From Streptomyces sp. S3(2020) (GTDB lineage Bacteria; Actinomycetota; Actinomycetes; Streptomycetales; Streptomycetaceae), in NCBI RefSeq assembly GCF_013044505.1, contig NZ_JABERD010000083.1, forward strand, positions 1 through 38,060: 38,060 bases of DNA, given 5' to 3'. The position numbers and the translations under genes are program-made. Position 1 is the stretch's first letter. The number at the start of each line of letters is the position of its first letter. Of the stretch, positions 8,194 to 16,060 are shown piece by piece. Under the pieces are notes generated by a model. The model did no database searches. It was not told the DNA's origin and was given only the letters and a program-made list of their open reading frames with translations.

Positions 8194-9077
8194 TACTCCG
8201 CCGGTGCGCGTCCCGTCAGCGTCGTCAGGCTGTTGCGTACGAGGTCCATGTGGGCGCGTACGTCGTCCCAGCGCTCCCCGTGCTCACGCAGCACACGCTC
8301 CGTCTCGCGGGCGATCCGGTCCTCGCGCACGCGCGCCTCGGCGAGGATCTCGGCGGCACGTACGCGTGCCTCCTCCTGGCGGTGCCGGGTGGAGGCCTCC
8401 GCGTCGGCGAACGCCTGCTTCGCCTCGGACAGCGCGGCCTCGGCGCGCGCCACCTGTTCGGCGTGCCGGACGTCGAGCGCCGCCGCGCGCTCGGCCTCCT
8501 CGCGCTCCGCCTCGGCCCAGCGCTCGGCGTGCTCCTTGTCCTGTTCGACGAGCATCCCGGTGGTGCGTTGCCGCACCTCGCGCAACGCGGCGAGCGCCTC
8601 CGTGCGCCCTTCCTTCACTTCACGCCGGGCGGCGACGCGGATCTCGTCGGCCTCGGCGCGGGCGGCGAGCAGACGCTGACGGGCCCGCTCCTCCGCATCG
8701 GCGCGTACGACGTCGGCGTGCGCCTGTGCCGCATCGTGCACGCCGTTCGCACCCGCCTGCGCCGCCTCCGCGAGGCGCCGTGCCTCGTGTCGCGCGCCCT
8801 CGCCCACGGCCGCGGCCTCCTCCTGCCCGAGCTGGAAGAGCCGGCGCGCACGCTCCCCGAGCGCCTCGTACGTCTGCGGGGCGAGCCGCGCGACCCGCTC
8901 GCGCAACGACACGAGCTCCGCCTCCATCTCCTTGGCGAGCACGGTGAGGCGGGCGGCGCGTTCCCAGGAGGCGTCGCGGTCCTGGGAGAGCGCCGCGGCG
9001 TACGCGTCGACCTGCTCGGGACGGTAGCCACGCCGTACGGCCATGAAGCCGTGGGACGGGACGGGTGTGCCGCTCAT
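8193..9077 (-). CDS. DivIVA-like coiled-coil protein (annotated 'cellulose-binding protein' in Streptomyces)
   Basis: A 294-residue protein with no membrane segment or signal peptide. Residues 12-40 (FMAVRRGYRPEQVDAYAAAL) resemble the DivIVA N-terminal signature, where a short basic turn precedes a coiled coil. Most of the rest is Ala/Glu/Arg-rich heptad sequence predicted to be one long coiled coil. Streptomyces genomes have several such proteins, often labelled cellulose-binding; relatives act in polar growth scaffolds. A structural or polarity role is therefore inferred, not shown. ATG at 9077 follows GAGAGGGG. An alternative ATG at 9095 would lie inside the 44-bp inverted repeat. The next upstream gene on this strand is separated by a terminator, so this gene is probably transcribed alone. 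Confidence 0.75.
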   Translation of the reverse strand: MSGTPVPSHGFMAVRRGYRPEQVDAYAAALSQDRDASWERAARLTVLAKEMEAELVSLRERVARLAPQTYEALGERARRLFQLGQEEAAAVGEGARHEARRLAEAAQAGANGVHDAAQAHADVVRADAEERARQRLLAARAEADEIRVAARREVKEGRTEALAALREVRQRTTGMLVEQDKEHAERWAEAEREEAERAAALDVRHAEQVARAEAALSEAKQAFADAEASTRHRQEEARVRAAEILAEARVREDRIARETERVLREHGERWDDVRAHMDLVRNSLTTLTGRAPAE

Positions 9078-9092
9078 CCTGGGACCCCTCTC

Positions 9093-9136
9093 CATCAAGA
9101 TGTGTGCGAAATGAAGATTTCGCGCACATCTTGATG
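9093..9136 (-). promoter_or_regulatory. 44-bp inverted repeat just upstream of the coiled-coil gene
   Basis: Left arm 9093-9112 and right arm 9117-9136 are reverse complements at 19 of 20 positions, and the exception (9105/9124) is a G-T wobble in RNA. The loop is GAAG (9113-9116). The structure ends 16 bases before the ATG, so in the transcript it would place a very stable hairpin next to the ribosome-binding site. As DNA it could be an operator: each arm carries ATCAAGAT, which resembles half-sites of MarR-type regulators. It is too AT-rich and too close to the start to be an ordinary upstream terminator. Confidence 0.7.
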
Positions 9137-9203
9137 TATCAGGCAGAAATGTGCATAACGCGACACTCCGCACAGAGGTCACGGCCGTCGTCCCGACAAC
9201 GAA

Positions 9204-9238
9204 GAGCCGGGCCCGGTCGCGATGACCGGGCCCGGCTC
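9204..9238 (-). terminator. Hairpin terminator after the deaminase/SUKH-4 gene
   Basis: Perfect 15-bp arms (9204-9218 and 9224-9238, GAGCCGGGCCCGGTC and its complement) with a 5-base loop lie 30 bases beyond the minus-strand stop at 9269. There is no U-tract. It should end the two-gene SUKH transcript before the coiled-coil gene. Confidence 0.85.
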
Positions 9239-9268
9239 CTTCAGGTCGGGATCAGGGAAGGCGGCGCC

Positions 9269-11953
9269 TCACAGCAGGCCGTCCCACATCTGCTCCAGCA
9301 GCACCGACCACCAGCTCTCCGGCGAACCGAGCGCCGCCGGGTCGAGCGAGGCCAGCTGGGCCTGGAAGTCGACCGTCCAACGGCCCGCCTGCTCCTGGTT
9401 CAGCCCGAACCTGAGCCGCCACATCCGCCCGAGCAGCGCCAGGCACCGCTGGAACTCGGGCAGCCCCGTGTTCACGAACTGCGGCGGCACCGGCGCACCG
9501 CCCGGACCCGCCTCCACCGGCACGGCGACGATGTTCGCCGTCCCGTACTGCACACAGATCGCCTTGCCGAAGTCACTGCCCATGACGAGGTACGACCCCG
9601 CGTCCGCCGCCGGCTGCACCCCCCGCTCGTGCGCCAGCTCGGCGAGCGTCGGCACCGGCCGCCCCGGCTGGGCCTGCGCCCAGAAGAACGGGCCCATGTC
9701 CATCGGCAGCCCCGCCACCACCAGCGAGTGCGCCACCACCGGCGGCACGCCCTGCCGGGAGACCGCGGCCTGCTCGAACCGGAAGACCCCCGGCCCGAAC
9801 GCCCCGGCGATCTCCTGCGCGATGCCCTCCGGCGGGATCGGCGGCGCCGGCTGCACGGGGGGAAGCGGGGCGCGGACGGGCGCCGGACGCGCCGGCCCGT
9901 CCGCCACCTGGTGCAACTCACCCTGGTGCGCCAGCAACTGCCGCATCCCCTGCTGCCGGCTCGCGTGATCCGTGCCGTACGGCGCGATGCTCGCGATCCG
10001 CGCCTGCGGCCACTGCTCCCGGATCATCCGCGCGCAGTACGCACCCGGCAGCTCGCACGACTCCAGCTCCGTGTGCAGCTCCAGCACCTGGTCCGGCGGG
10101 ACGTTCATCCCCCGCAGCTCATGGAAGATCTGCCACTCCGGGTGCGGCGTGCCCGGCGCCGAACGCCGGATCAGCTGCTGCTCCGACCCGTCCTGAGCGC
10201 GGTAGCGCAGGACGGCCTGATACCCGGGACCGACGGTCGGCTGCCCCTGCTGCGGATAGCCGTACGCCGACGGCTGACCGGGCCCGGGCTGTCCGGGCGG
10301 CGGCACGGCACCGGGCGGCATCGGCTGGGGGGCGCCCGGAGCCATACCCGGAACACCGGGTGCGCCGGGGGCTTGCGGCGGCGGAGGCACGCCGGGGCCG
10401 CCCACGGGGGGCGCCGCCAGCATCGTCTCCGCGTGGTGGACAGCACCACGCGCGCCCCCTGAAGAGCCCTGGGCACCGGGGGCATGCGGTGCGCCGGGGA
10501 AGCCCGGGGCACCAGGAGCGTGCGGTGCGCCAGGAGCACCGGGTGGCATCTGCGCGCCGGGCGCACCCGGCATGCCAGGGGCGCCCGGAGGCTGCGGCGC
10601 GCCCCCTCCCGGGCCCATGCGCCCGGGGTCGGCGAGCATCGTGGCGGCATGGTGCACAGCGCCCGGAGGCGTACCGCCGGGCGGATTCGGCGCACCCGGC
10701 GGAGTGGGCGCGCCCGGAACACCCGGGGCGCCCGGAGGCTGCGGTGCGGCCGGCCCGGCGGGCCCGCCCTCAAGTCCGTTGGGCCCCAGCGCGGAGACGA
10801 GCTGTGTCGGCACATACCCACCCGCCGGCGCACCCGGCGCGGGCGGCGGCGTGGCGCCCGGCCGCGCGCCCGGCGCCCCGGGGCTGCCCGGCGGAGGCGG
10901 CGTGGTCGAGCCGCCGCCCCGACGCGGCGGAGGCGACGCCTTGCTCGTGGCGGCGTCGGCGATGTCCCCGGCGTTCGGCGCGAGCGGCCGCTCCGGCGCA
11001 CCCGGCGCACCGCCGGGCCCCTGCGGATACCCATAAGAAGGAGGACCCGGGACAGGCGGCGGCGTACTGCCCTGCGGCACACCCGGCGGAGGCGTACCCG
11101 GCGCACCCGGGGCTCCCGGATAGCCGTAGGCCGACCCACCCGGCACCGCACCACCCGGAGGCGGCGTGCTCCCCTGGGGGGCGCCCTGTGCACCCGGCGC
11201 ACCCGGCGCATTCGGATCATCGAGCGCCGGCGCGAGCGCCGTCGGCGGCAGCTGGCTCCCGCCCGAGATGAGCGCCGTGTGGGCGTCCGAAGGCGTCGCG
11301 GGCGGCGGAGTGTCGTCGTCGGTACCGCTCAACGGCGGCGCGAACACGGTCGCGGGCAGCGGTACGGAACGGTCGTCCCCCGCATCCGCGTTGGTGTCCG
11401 TCCCGGCCCACGGCGTGGCCCCGGCAGGCACCCCCGACGCGGGAGGCGCCCCCACGGGCACCCCGGCCTGCGTCTCGGGAAGAGCCCCGGACGCAGCCCC
11501 GGCCCCAGCCCCGACACCGGCACCGGACCGCCCAGCACTCCCGGCACCGGCACCGGTCCCGCCCCGCCGATCCGGAATCCCCAGCTGATCCGCCGCCTCC
11601 TGCAACCACTCCGGCGGCGTCAACAAGAAGGATGTCTGATTCAGATCGACCCGAGCCGCGGGCGCCGGCGTGGCAGCCGCGGCGTCGTCGGCGGCACGCC
11701 CGTACTCCTCCTCGTAACGGCGGATCACCTCACCCACCGGCAGCGAGGGCCACAACGTGGCCTCACCGCTGTCCCGGGCGATCACCAGCCGCTGCGCACC
11801 ACCGTCCGAGCGCGGCCCGTCCGCACGGTCCTCCGCCCACACGACGAAGCCGAGCTCGAACTCCCGCACCCGCACCTCACGATGCTGGTACGAGGGCACA
11901 TCCCCGTTGATCCACTCCTCGGCGCGCTCCTGCGCCTGCGCGAAGGTCACCAT
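9269..11953 (-). CDS. Multidomain YrhB/Imm35-like - Pro/Gly linker - deaminase-like - SUKH-4 protein
   Basis: An 894-residue protein with no signal peptide or membrane helix. Residues 1-92 (AEEWINGDVP, LGFVVWAE, RLVIARDSGE) resemble the YrhB/Imm35 immunity fold. Residues about 130-575 are a Pro/Gly/Ala collagen-like linker containing two copies of GAVHHA-x-TMLA (431-441, 503-513). Residues 577-680 look like a nucleic acid/nucleotide deaminase of polymorphic toxins: HPE at 604-606 and ESC-x6-C with Cys633 and Cys640 as candidate zinc ligands. Residues about 710-894 resemble SUKH-4. The gene starts eight bases after the SUKH-1 stop, whose end supplies GGGGAG, so the two are coupled. Toxin-like and immunity-like domains in one cytosolic chain are odd for a classical secreted toxin. 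Self-neutralised enzyme, sensor or scaffold are all possible. Domain names are by eye; the deaminase call is the least certain. Confidence 0.75.
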   Translation of the reverse strand: MVTFAQAQERAEEWINGDVPSYQHREVRVREFELGFVVWAEDRADGPRSDGGAQRLVIARDSGEATLWPSLPVGEVIRRYEEEYGRAADDAAAATPAPAARVDLNQTSFLLTPPEWLQEAADQLGIPDRRGGTGAGAGSAGRSGAGVGAGAGAASGALPETQAGVPVGAPPASGVPAGATPWAGTDTNADAGDDRSVPLPATVFAPPLSGTDDDTPPPATPSDAHTALISGGSQLPPTALAPALDDPNAPGAPGAQGAPQGSTPPPGGAVPGGSAYGYPGAPGAPGTPPPGVPQGSTPPPVPGPPSYGYPQGPGGAPGAPERPLAPNAGDIADAATSKASPPPRRGGGSTTPPPPGSPGAPGARPGATPPPAPGAPAGGYVPTQLVSALGPNGLEGGPAGPAAPQPPGAPGVPGAPTPPGAPNPPGGTPPGAVHHAATMLADPGRMGPGGGAPQPPGAPGMPGAPGAQMPPGAPGAPHAPGAPGFPGAPHAPGAQGSSGGARGAVHHAETMLAAPPVGGPGVPPPPQAPGAPGVPGMAPGAPQPMPPGAVPPPGQPGPGQPSAYGYPQQGQPTVGPGYQAVLRYRAQDGSEQQLIRRSAPGTPHPEWQIFHELRGMNVPPDQVLELHTELESCELPGAYCARMIREQWPQARIASIAPYGTDHASRQQGMRQLLAHQGELHQVADGPARPAPVRAPLPPVQPAPPIPPEGIAQEIAGAFGPGVFRFEQAAVSRQGVPPVVAHSLVVAGLPMDMGPFFWAQAQPGRPVPTLAELAHERGVQPAADAGSYLVMGSDFGKAICVQYGTANIVAVPVEAGPGGAPVPPQFVNTGLPEFQRCLALLGRMWRLRFGLNQEQAGRWTVDFQAQLASLDPAALGSPESWWSVLLEQMWDGLL

Positions 11954-11961
11954 CGCTCAGT

Positions 11962-12951
11962 TCACTCCCCAGCCCCGGAAACCGGCACGGACCGCGCGAA
12001 CCCGCCGTCCACCATCAGGTTCGCCACCGTCTCCAACTCGGGCGGATTGCCCGCCAGTCGGGACAGGAAGGCGTCGAAGTCCTCGCCGCACGGCAGCAGC
12101 AGCCCCGCCACCCGGTCGGCGGGCGGAACGGAGGGATCCACGTCCCGCGCGTCGTCGTAGGCGCAGAACCAGACCGATCCGATCCCCTCACCCTTGACCT
12201 TCACGGCCAGCAGTCCGCCCTGGACGAAGCCGACGCCGAGGTAGTCCTTGGTCAGATGGTCGCGCAGGCACTTGTTGACGTAGACGAGGTCGTTGACGGC
12301 GGCCTCGTCCCGCACGGTGAAGAACGGCTGGTCGACCAGGAGACCGAGCTCCGGGTCCAGCGCCGCGCCCACGGGGGCGCAGCCGCCCGCCGCCTTCAGG
12401 AACGACCGGTACGCACCCGGCAGCCGGTACCCGAGGTCCTCCTCGACCCCCAGAACCTGCGACTCCGACACCGCCGCACCCGACTTCGGCAGACCGAAGT
12501 GCGCGGGCCGCGTCTCCTGCAAGGGCCGCGTCCCCCGCTTCCCGTGGTCCACCGCGGCCGTCGCGATACCTCCGTGGTGCCGCAGCAGCGCCTTCACCTC
12601 GACGGGCACCAGTTCGAGCCGCCGCGAGCCCACCACGTGGTGCCACGTCCAGCCGTGCGGGGTCGCCACCGCGGGCACCGTGTCCCACAGTTCATGACCG
12701 GTCGCCGAAAGGGCCGCGTTGGCCGACACGTAGTCCGTCAGCCGGAGCTCGTCGACGCCGAACCCCTCCGGTGGATCGGCGATCTCCGTGGCGGCACGCG
12801 CATACGCGGAGAAGTCCGGGTAGCCGTGCTCGTCCACCCGCACCCCCCTGGGGTGACGTGCGGCCCGGACCGGATCCGGGAAATGCACGACCTGCCCGGC
12901 GTAGGCCGCGTTCGGCGGCGCGGCTTGCTGCCCGAGCCGACCTGTCGTCAT
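11962..12951 (-). CDS. WHH nuclease-domain - SUKH-1 (SMI1/KNR4) fusion protein
   Basis: A 329-residue cytosolic protein. Residues 99-130 read HGWTWHHVVGSRRLELVPVE then KALLRHHGG, the pattern of the WHH group of HNH/EndoVII nucleases found at the C-terminus of polymorphic toxins (W-H-H, then L-V-P, then H-x-G-G). Lys120 stands where a His is usual before the H-x-G-G, so activity may be reduced or lost. Residues about 160-305 fit SUKH-1: VSESQVLGVEEDLGYRLP then YRSFLKAAGG, and a C-terminal DFDAFLSRLAG helix. SUKH proteins normally neutralise such nucleases, so here toxin-type and immunity-type domains are fused. ATG at 12951 follows a GGGGG run nine bases upstream. It is first gene of a leftward operon with the deaminase/SUKH-4 gene. 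Confidence 0.8.
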   Translation of the reverse strand: MTTGRLGQQAAPPNAAYAGQVVHFPDPVRAARHPRGVRVDEHGYPDFSAYARAATEIADPPEGFGVDELRLTDYVSANAALSATGHELWDTVPAVATPHGWTWHHVVGSRRLELVPVEVKALLRHHGGIATAAVDHGKRGTRPLQETRPAHFGLPKSGAAVSESQVLGVEEDLGYRLPGAYRSFLKAAGGCAPVGAALDPELGLLVDQPFFTVRDEAAVNDLVYVNKCLRDHLTKDYLGVGFVQGGLLAVKVKGEGIGSVWFCAYDDARDVDPSVPPADRVAGLLLPCGEDFDAFLSRLAGNPPELETVANLMVDGGFARSVPVSGAGE

Positions 12952-13258
12952 GGCGGTTGCCCCCTGCGGCACTCTGTACGAGCCTCGACGACCGGTTCCG
13001 GTACACCCGGCTCCGACCCGCCCCAGCCCGTATCGACTTCTCCGACGCGTTGACCGCATACATGCGGGTGCCGACAGCCTATGCGGTACGACGACACCGG
13101 TCACCGGGCGCCGGTCAGCCGCCCTCCGCTTCCGTGACCAGCCGTCACCCCGTCGTGACAGCCCGCCCAAACCCGGGCGTGTCGCGCCGCCCCAGCTTCC
13201 GCACCAGCCACGGCATTTGGCACTCTGTGTCGTCCGGGGGGATGCTCGGGAGGGGATG
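12952..13258. promoter_or_regulatory. Divergent promoter region of the deaminase/SUKH locus
   Basis: This 307-base gap separates the leftward SUKH-1 gene from the rightward deaminase gene. A leftward promoter is visible: -35 GTGACC (13104-13099), 17-base spacer, -10 TAGGCT (13081-13076). An inverted repeat CCGCAT-AC-ATGCGG (13054-13067) lies at and just after the expected start, and a further ATGCGG (13081-13086) overlaps the -10. The 10-mer GGCACTCTGT occurs twice, at 12968-12977 and 13219-13228, one near each start codon. I see no clear rightward promoter. No gene is supported here. Confidence 0.5.
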
Positions 13259-13816
13259 ATGATCATGAATACGACGCAGACGGGACCGCAGACAGGGCCG
13301 CGACCAACCACGTCCCACGACCCGCGGACCGATATGTCCGGCGATCCTCGGATCGGCTGGAGCAGCACCGAAGCGGCTCACGCACCCACTCTCCGGCACC
13401 GCCGCGACGGCATACTCCCGACCGTCGCCGCCGCCCTCTCCGTCCGCGGCGCCACGCTCACCGGCACCGCCGCCCGCGGCGACCAGGGCCCGCCCCTGCA
13501 CCCGCTCGTACAGGACTTCCTCGACACCCTCACCTCCGCCCAGCGCGACCGCTTCACCGGCCGCTGCGCCGAGACGATCCTCATCTCCCGCCATCTCGCC
13601 GCCGCCGACGAGGCCCGCAGCAGACGCGCCGCCCGCAGACCCATGACCAACGGCGAGGCCCGCAAGGCCCTCAAGCAGGCCAAGCTCACCGCCCGCCGCA
13701 TCCGTGAGGACGGCGACCCCCTCCACGGCAGCTTCGCCGCCCCCTGCCGCGCCTGTACCGCCCTGAGCGCCCACTTCGGCGTACGCGTCGTCGACCCGGC
13801 GGCCCCGGACAGCTGA
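13259..13816 (+). CDS. YwqJ-type putative nucleic acid/nucleotide deaminase
   Basis: A 185-residue cytosolic protein. The C-terminal half matches the YwqJ-deaminase family: GRCAETILISRHL (101-113) supplies the C-A-E variant of the usual H-A-E zinc/catalytic motif, a conserved EARKALKQAKLTARRIRE-GDPLHG segment follows, and PCRAC (162-166) gives the P-C-x2-C zinc ligands. The family is known mainly as toxin domains of polymorphic toxins; here it is free-standing with only a poorly conserved 60-residue N-terminus and no export signal. The start is uncertain: GGGAGGGG at 13248-13255 favours ATG 13259, with 13256 and 13265 as alternatives in frame. A SUKH-3 gene follows after 55 bases and is the likely partner. 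Confidence 0.83.
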   Translation: MIMNTTQTGPQTGPRPTTSHDPRTDMSGDPRIGWSSTEAAHAPTLRHRRDGILPTVAAALSVRGATLTGTAARGDQGPPLHPLVQDFLDTLTSAQRDRFTGRCAETILISRHLAAADEARSRRAARRPMTNGEARKALKQAKLTARRIREDGDPLHGSFAAPCRACTALSAHFGVRVVDPAAPDS

Positions 13817-13871
13817 CGCCCCCACCCCCACGCAGGACCACCGGCACCACCGCGCCCACCGGCGCCGACCC

Positions 13872-14390
13872 ATGACCTCGACGATCGAAGGGCAGATGCA
13901 CCCCGACCGCACCAGTACCACCCGCTTCCCCGTACCCGTCGACGCCGCCCTGCGCGCGGCCGGCTGGCAACCCGGGCGCTGGGACATCAAGCAGGCCGAG
14001 ATCTGGGCCGACGCCCTGCGTGAACACGCCTCCCCGGCGGGCCATCGCCACGCCGTCTTCCCGGCCGCCGTCGAGGCCTGGGCCGAATTCGGCGGTCTGC
14101 ACATCGCACCCACCGGGCCCGGCCGCCAGGTCGCCCCCGCGAGCCTGCACCTCGACCCCCTGCACGGCCTCCACATGGCCCGCACCCTCGCCGATCTCGG
14201 CCGTGCCCTCGACACCGAGGTCTGCCCCCTAGGCGCCGAGACCGAGAGCGCGGCGCTCCTGGCCATCGACACCGAGGGCCGCGCCTACGCCCTCGACCAC
14301 ACCGGCGACTGGTACCTCGGCCCCGACATCGACCAGGCCCTGGCCGCCCTCGTCGCGGGCATCGAACCGGTACGGCTCACGGCGGGCTGA
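13872..14390 (+). CDS. SUKH-3 domain protein (putative immunity protein)
   Basis: A 172-residue cytosolic protein resembling SUKH-3: AALRAAGWQPGR near residue 26, AVEAWAEFGGLHI around 65-78, then LADLGRALDTEVCPLGAE and LLAIDTEGRAYALDHTGDW leading to a final ALAALVAGI helix. SUKH-3 proteins are found next to YwqJ-type and other deaminase or nuclease domains and are thought to bind and neutralise them, so this gene is probably the partner of the preceding deaminase. No ribosome-binding site is evident before ATG 13872; an internal ATG at 13896 has GAAGGG close by, but starting there would remove only eight non-conserved residues. The 102 bases to the next stop (14493) hold no strong hairpin. 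Confidence 0.8.
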   Translation: MTSTIEGQMHPDRTSTTRFPVPVDAALRAAGWQPGRWDIKQAEIWADALREHASPAGHRHAVFPAAVEAWAEFGGLHIAPTGPGRQVAPASLHLDPLHGLHMARTLADLGRALDTEVCPLGAETESAALLAIDTEGRAYALDHTGDWYLGPDIDQALAALVAGIEPVRLTAG

Positions 14391-14492
14391 CGTACCGGGA
14401 AGGACGACGAACAGGCACCCGCCACGACCTGACAGGCACCGACGAGCGAATGCCGGCGATCGAGTGCCGCCAACGGGGTGCCGAGGACCGGG

Positions 14493-15803
14493 TCACGCCG
14501 CCGGAATGACCGCCGACACCCGAAAGCCCCCCGCATCGGTCGGCCCGGACACGAACACCCCGCCCAGCGCGACGACCCGCTCCTTCATCCCGATGAGCCC
14601 GTTCCCCCCGGACGGCAGCCGCGCCGACGACGCCACCGACACCTCCGGCGGCGGCTCGTTCTCCACCTGCATGGCGATCTCGGACACCCGGTGCGCGAGC
14701 CGCACATGCGTCTTGGCGCCCGCCGCGTGCTTGTGGACGTTGGTCAACGCCTCCTGGACGACGCGGTACGCGGTCTGCTCGATGTCCGCGCCGTAGTCCT
14801 TGGCATCGCCCTCGACGGTCAGGTCCACGACCATCCCCGCGGCGGCCGACTGCCCGATCAGCTCCTCCAGTTCGGACAGACAGGGTCCGTCCGACTCGTC
14901 GGCGGCCCGCGAGGCGGCGGCGGCCGCGGCGACACCGACGGCGGCGAGCGGCACGGAGTCGGGCGACCGGACGCTCTTGACGCCCTCCCCGCTGCGCAGC
15001 ACCCCGAGCATCTCCCGCAGTTCGGTGAGCGCCTGGCGCCCCATGTCCCCGACGAGGGCGGCGTTCTTGACGGCCTTCTCGGGATCCTTGCGGGCGACGG
15101 CCTGCAAGGCGGCGGCATGCACGACCATGAGGCTCACCCGGTGCGCGACGACGTCGTGCATCTCCCGGGCGATCCGGGTCCGCTCCTCGCCGCGCGCCCA
15201 CTCGGCGCGCTCCTCGGCCCGCTCGGCGAGCAGTTGGAGCTCCCGCTCCAGGCTGTCGGCCCGTTCCCGCAGGCTCTCCATCAGCCGGCGCCGGGCACCG
15301 ACGTACAGCCCGAGGAGCAGCGGAGGCGCGGTCAGTCCGACGGCGATGGTGATCGCGGCGAAGGGGACGAACCAGTCCCCGAGCTCCCAGCCCCCGCGCG
15401 TGGTGCCCTGCCGTATCCGTACGAACATCACGATCAGCTGCCCGACCAGCGACATCCCCGCGAGGGAGCCGATGATCCGGCGGGGCAGTTCGGAGGCGGC
15501 CAGGGTGTAGAGGCCGACGATGGCCATGAGGTAGCCCATCTGGGCGGGCGTGATGGCGATGGAGACGAGCACGACGGCGATGGGCCACTTCCGCCGCACG
15601 AGCAGCGCGGACCCGGCGAGAACGCCGAACACGATCCCCGCGGCGCGCGGAATTCCGGCGTCCCCCGCGAACCGGTACCCCTCCGCCCCGCACTCGACGA
15701 CGGACGCGAAGGCCAGGCTCACGTCCAGTACGGCACTGCGCCACCGATCCCACCACCAGGGCCCTGGCCGGGCCGCGGCGTGGTCTTCCCCCGTCGTGGT
15801 CAT
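14493..15803 (-). CDS. Orphan sensor histidine kinase (HisKA_3 / NarL-partner type)
   Basis: A 436-residue membrane kinase. Five or six hydrophobic segments between residues 25 and 170 form the sensing part. A coiled linker leads to the dimerisation box RIAREMHDVVAHRVSLM with phospho-accepting His216. The ATPase part has N-box QEALTNVHKHA (350-360, Asn355) and a G-box GGNGLIGMKERV (399-410). A low-complexity insertion (SGEGVKSVRSPDS then an Ala-run, about 271-302) separates the two. Kinases of this class normally phosphorylate a LuxR/NarL-type regulator encoded next to them; none is adjacent, so it is an orphan here. Two NarL-type regulators lie 12 kb and 18 kb away; linkage is speculative. 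ATG at 15803 is the first good start. Confidence 0.9.
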   Translation of the reverse strand: MTTTGEDHAAARPGPWWWDRWRSAVLDVSLAFASVVECGAEGYRFAGDAGIPRAAGIVFGVLAGSALLVRRKWPIAVVLVSIAITPAQMGYLMAIVGLYTLAASELPRRIIGSLAGMSLVGQLIVMFVRIRQGTTRGGWELGDWFVPFAAITIAVGLTAPPLLLGLYVGARRRLMESLRERADSLERELQLLAERAEERAEWARGEERTRIAREMHDVVAHRVSLMVVHAAALQAVARKDPEKAVKNAALVGDMGRQALTELREMLGVLRSGEGVKSVRSPDSVPLAAVGVAAAAAASRAADESDGPCLSELEELIGQSAAAGMVVDLTVEGDAKDYGADIEQTAYRVVQEALTNVHKHAAGAKTHVRLAHRVSEIAMQVENEPPPEVSVASSARLPSGGNGLIGMKERVVALGGVFVSGPTDAGGFRVSAVIPAA

Positions 15804-16004
15804 GTCTCCAGCCTACGGGCGGGCGGCGCGCGTTTTCCGGTGAGTTTCCGGGATTGGCCTACACCACACTGCGTGACCGGCCGGATGCGAAACAACCCGA
15901 TATCCCTCGAACTGCCGAATCACTCACCGTTCGATGCCGGAAGATCGAATTCCGCCCCGGTGGCGAGGACTTGTACCGTCGCATGAAAGGGGCCCGGTAC
16001 GGCA

Positions 16005-16010
16005 TAGTGT
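16005..16010 (+). promoter_or_regulatory. Probable -10 element of the tRNA-Gln gene
   Basis: TAGTGT fits the Streptomyces housekeeping -10 (TAGRRT-like) and would start transcription about 40-45 bases before the tRNA. No good -35 is seen at the expected distance, so the call rests on the -10 and position. Confidence 0.35.
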
Positions 16011-16060
16011 TGGGTGCCCGCTCGGCGACCTGACCCTTTGTCGGGTTGAACCGAGTTCCA

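Noticed and set aside
10225..11560. Possible CRISPR or minisatellite array
   Set aside because: The repetition is Pro/Gly codons of the linker in the deaminase/SUKH-4 protein; there are no constant repeats with unique spacers.
14391..14492. Terminator between SUKH-3 and the histidine kinase
   Set aside because: Only a short direct repeat GACAGGCACC-like sequence is present; no stem of useful length was found.
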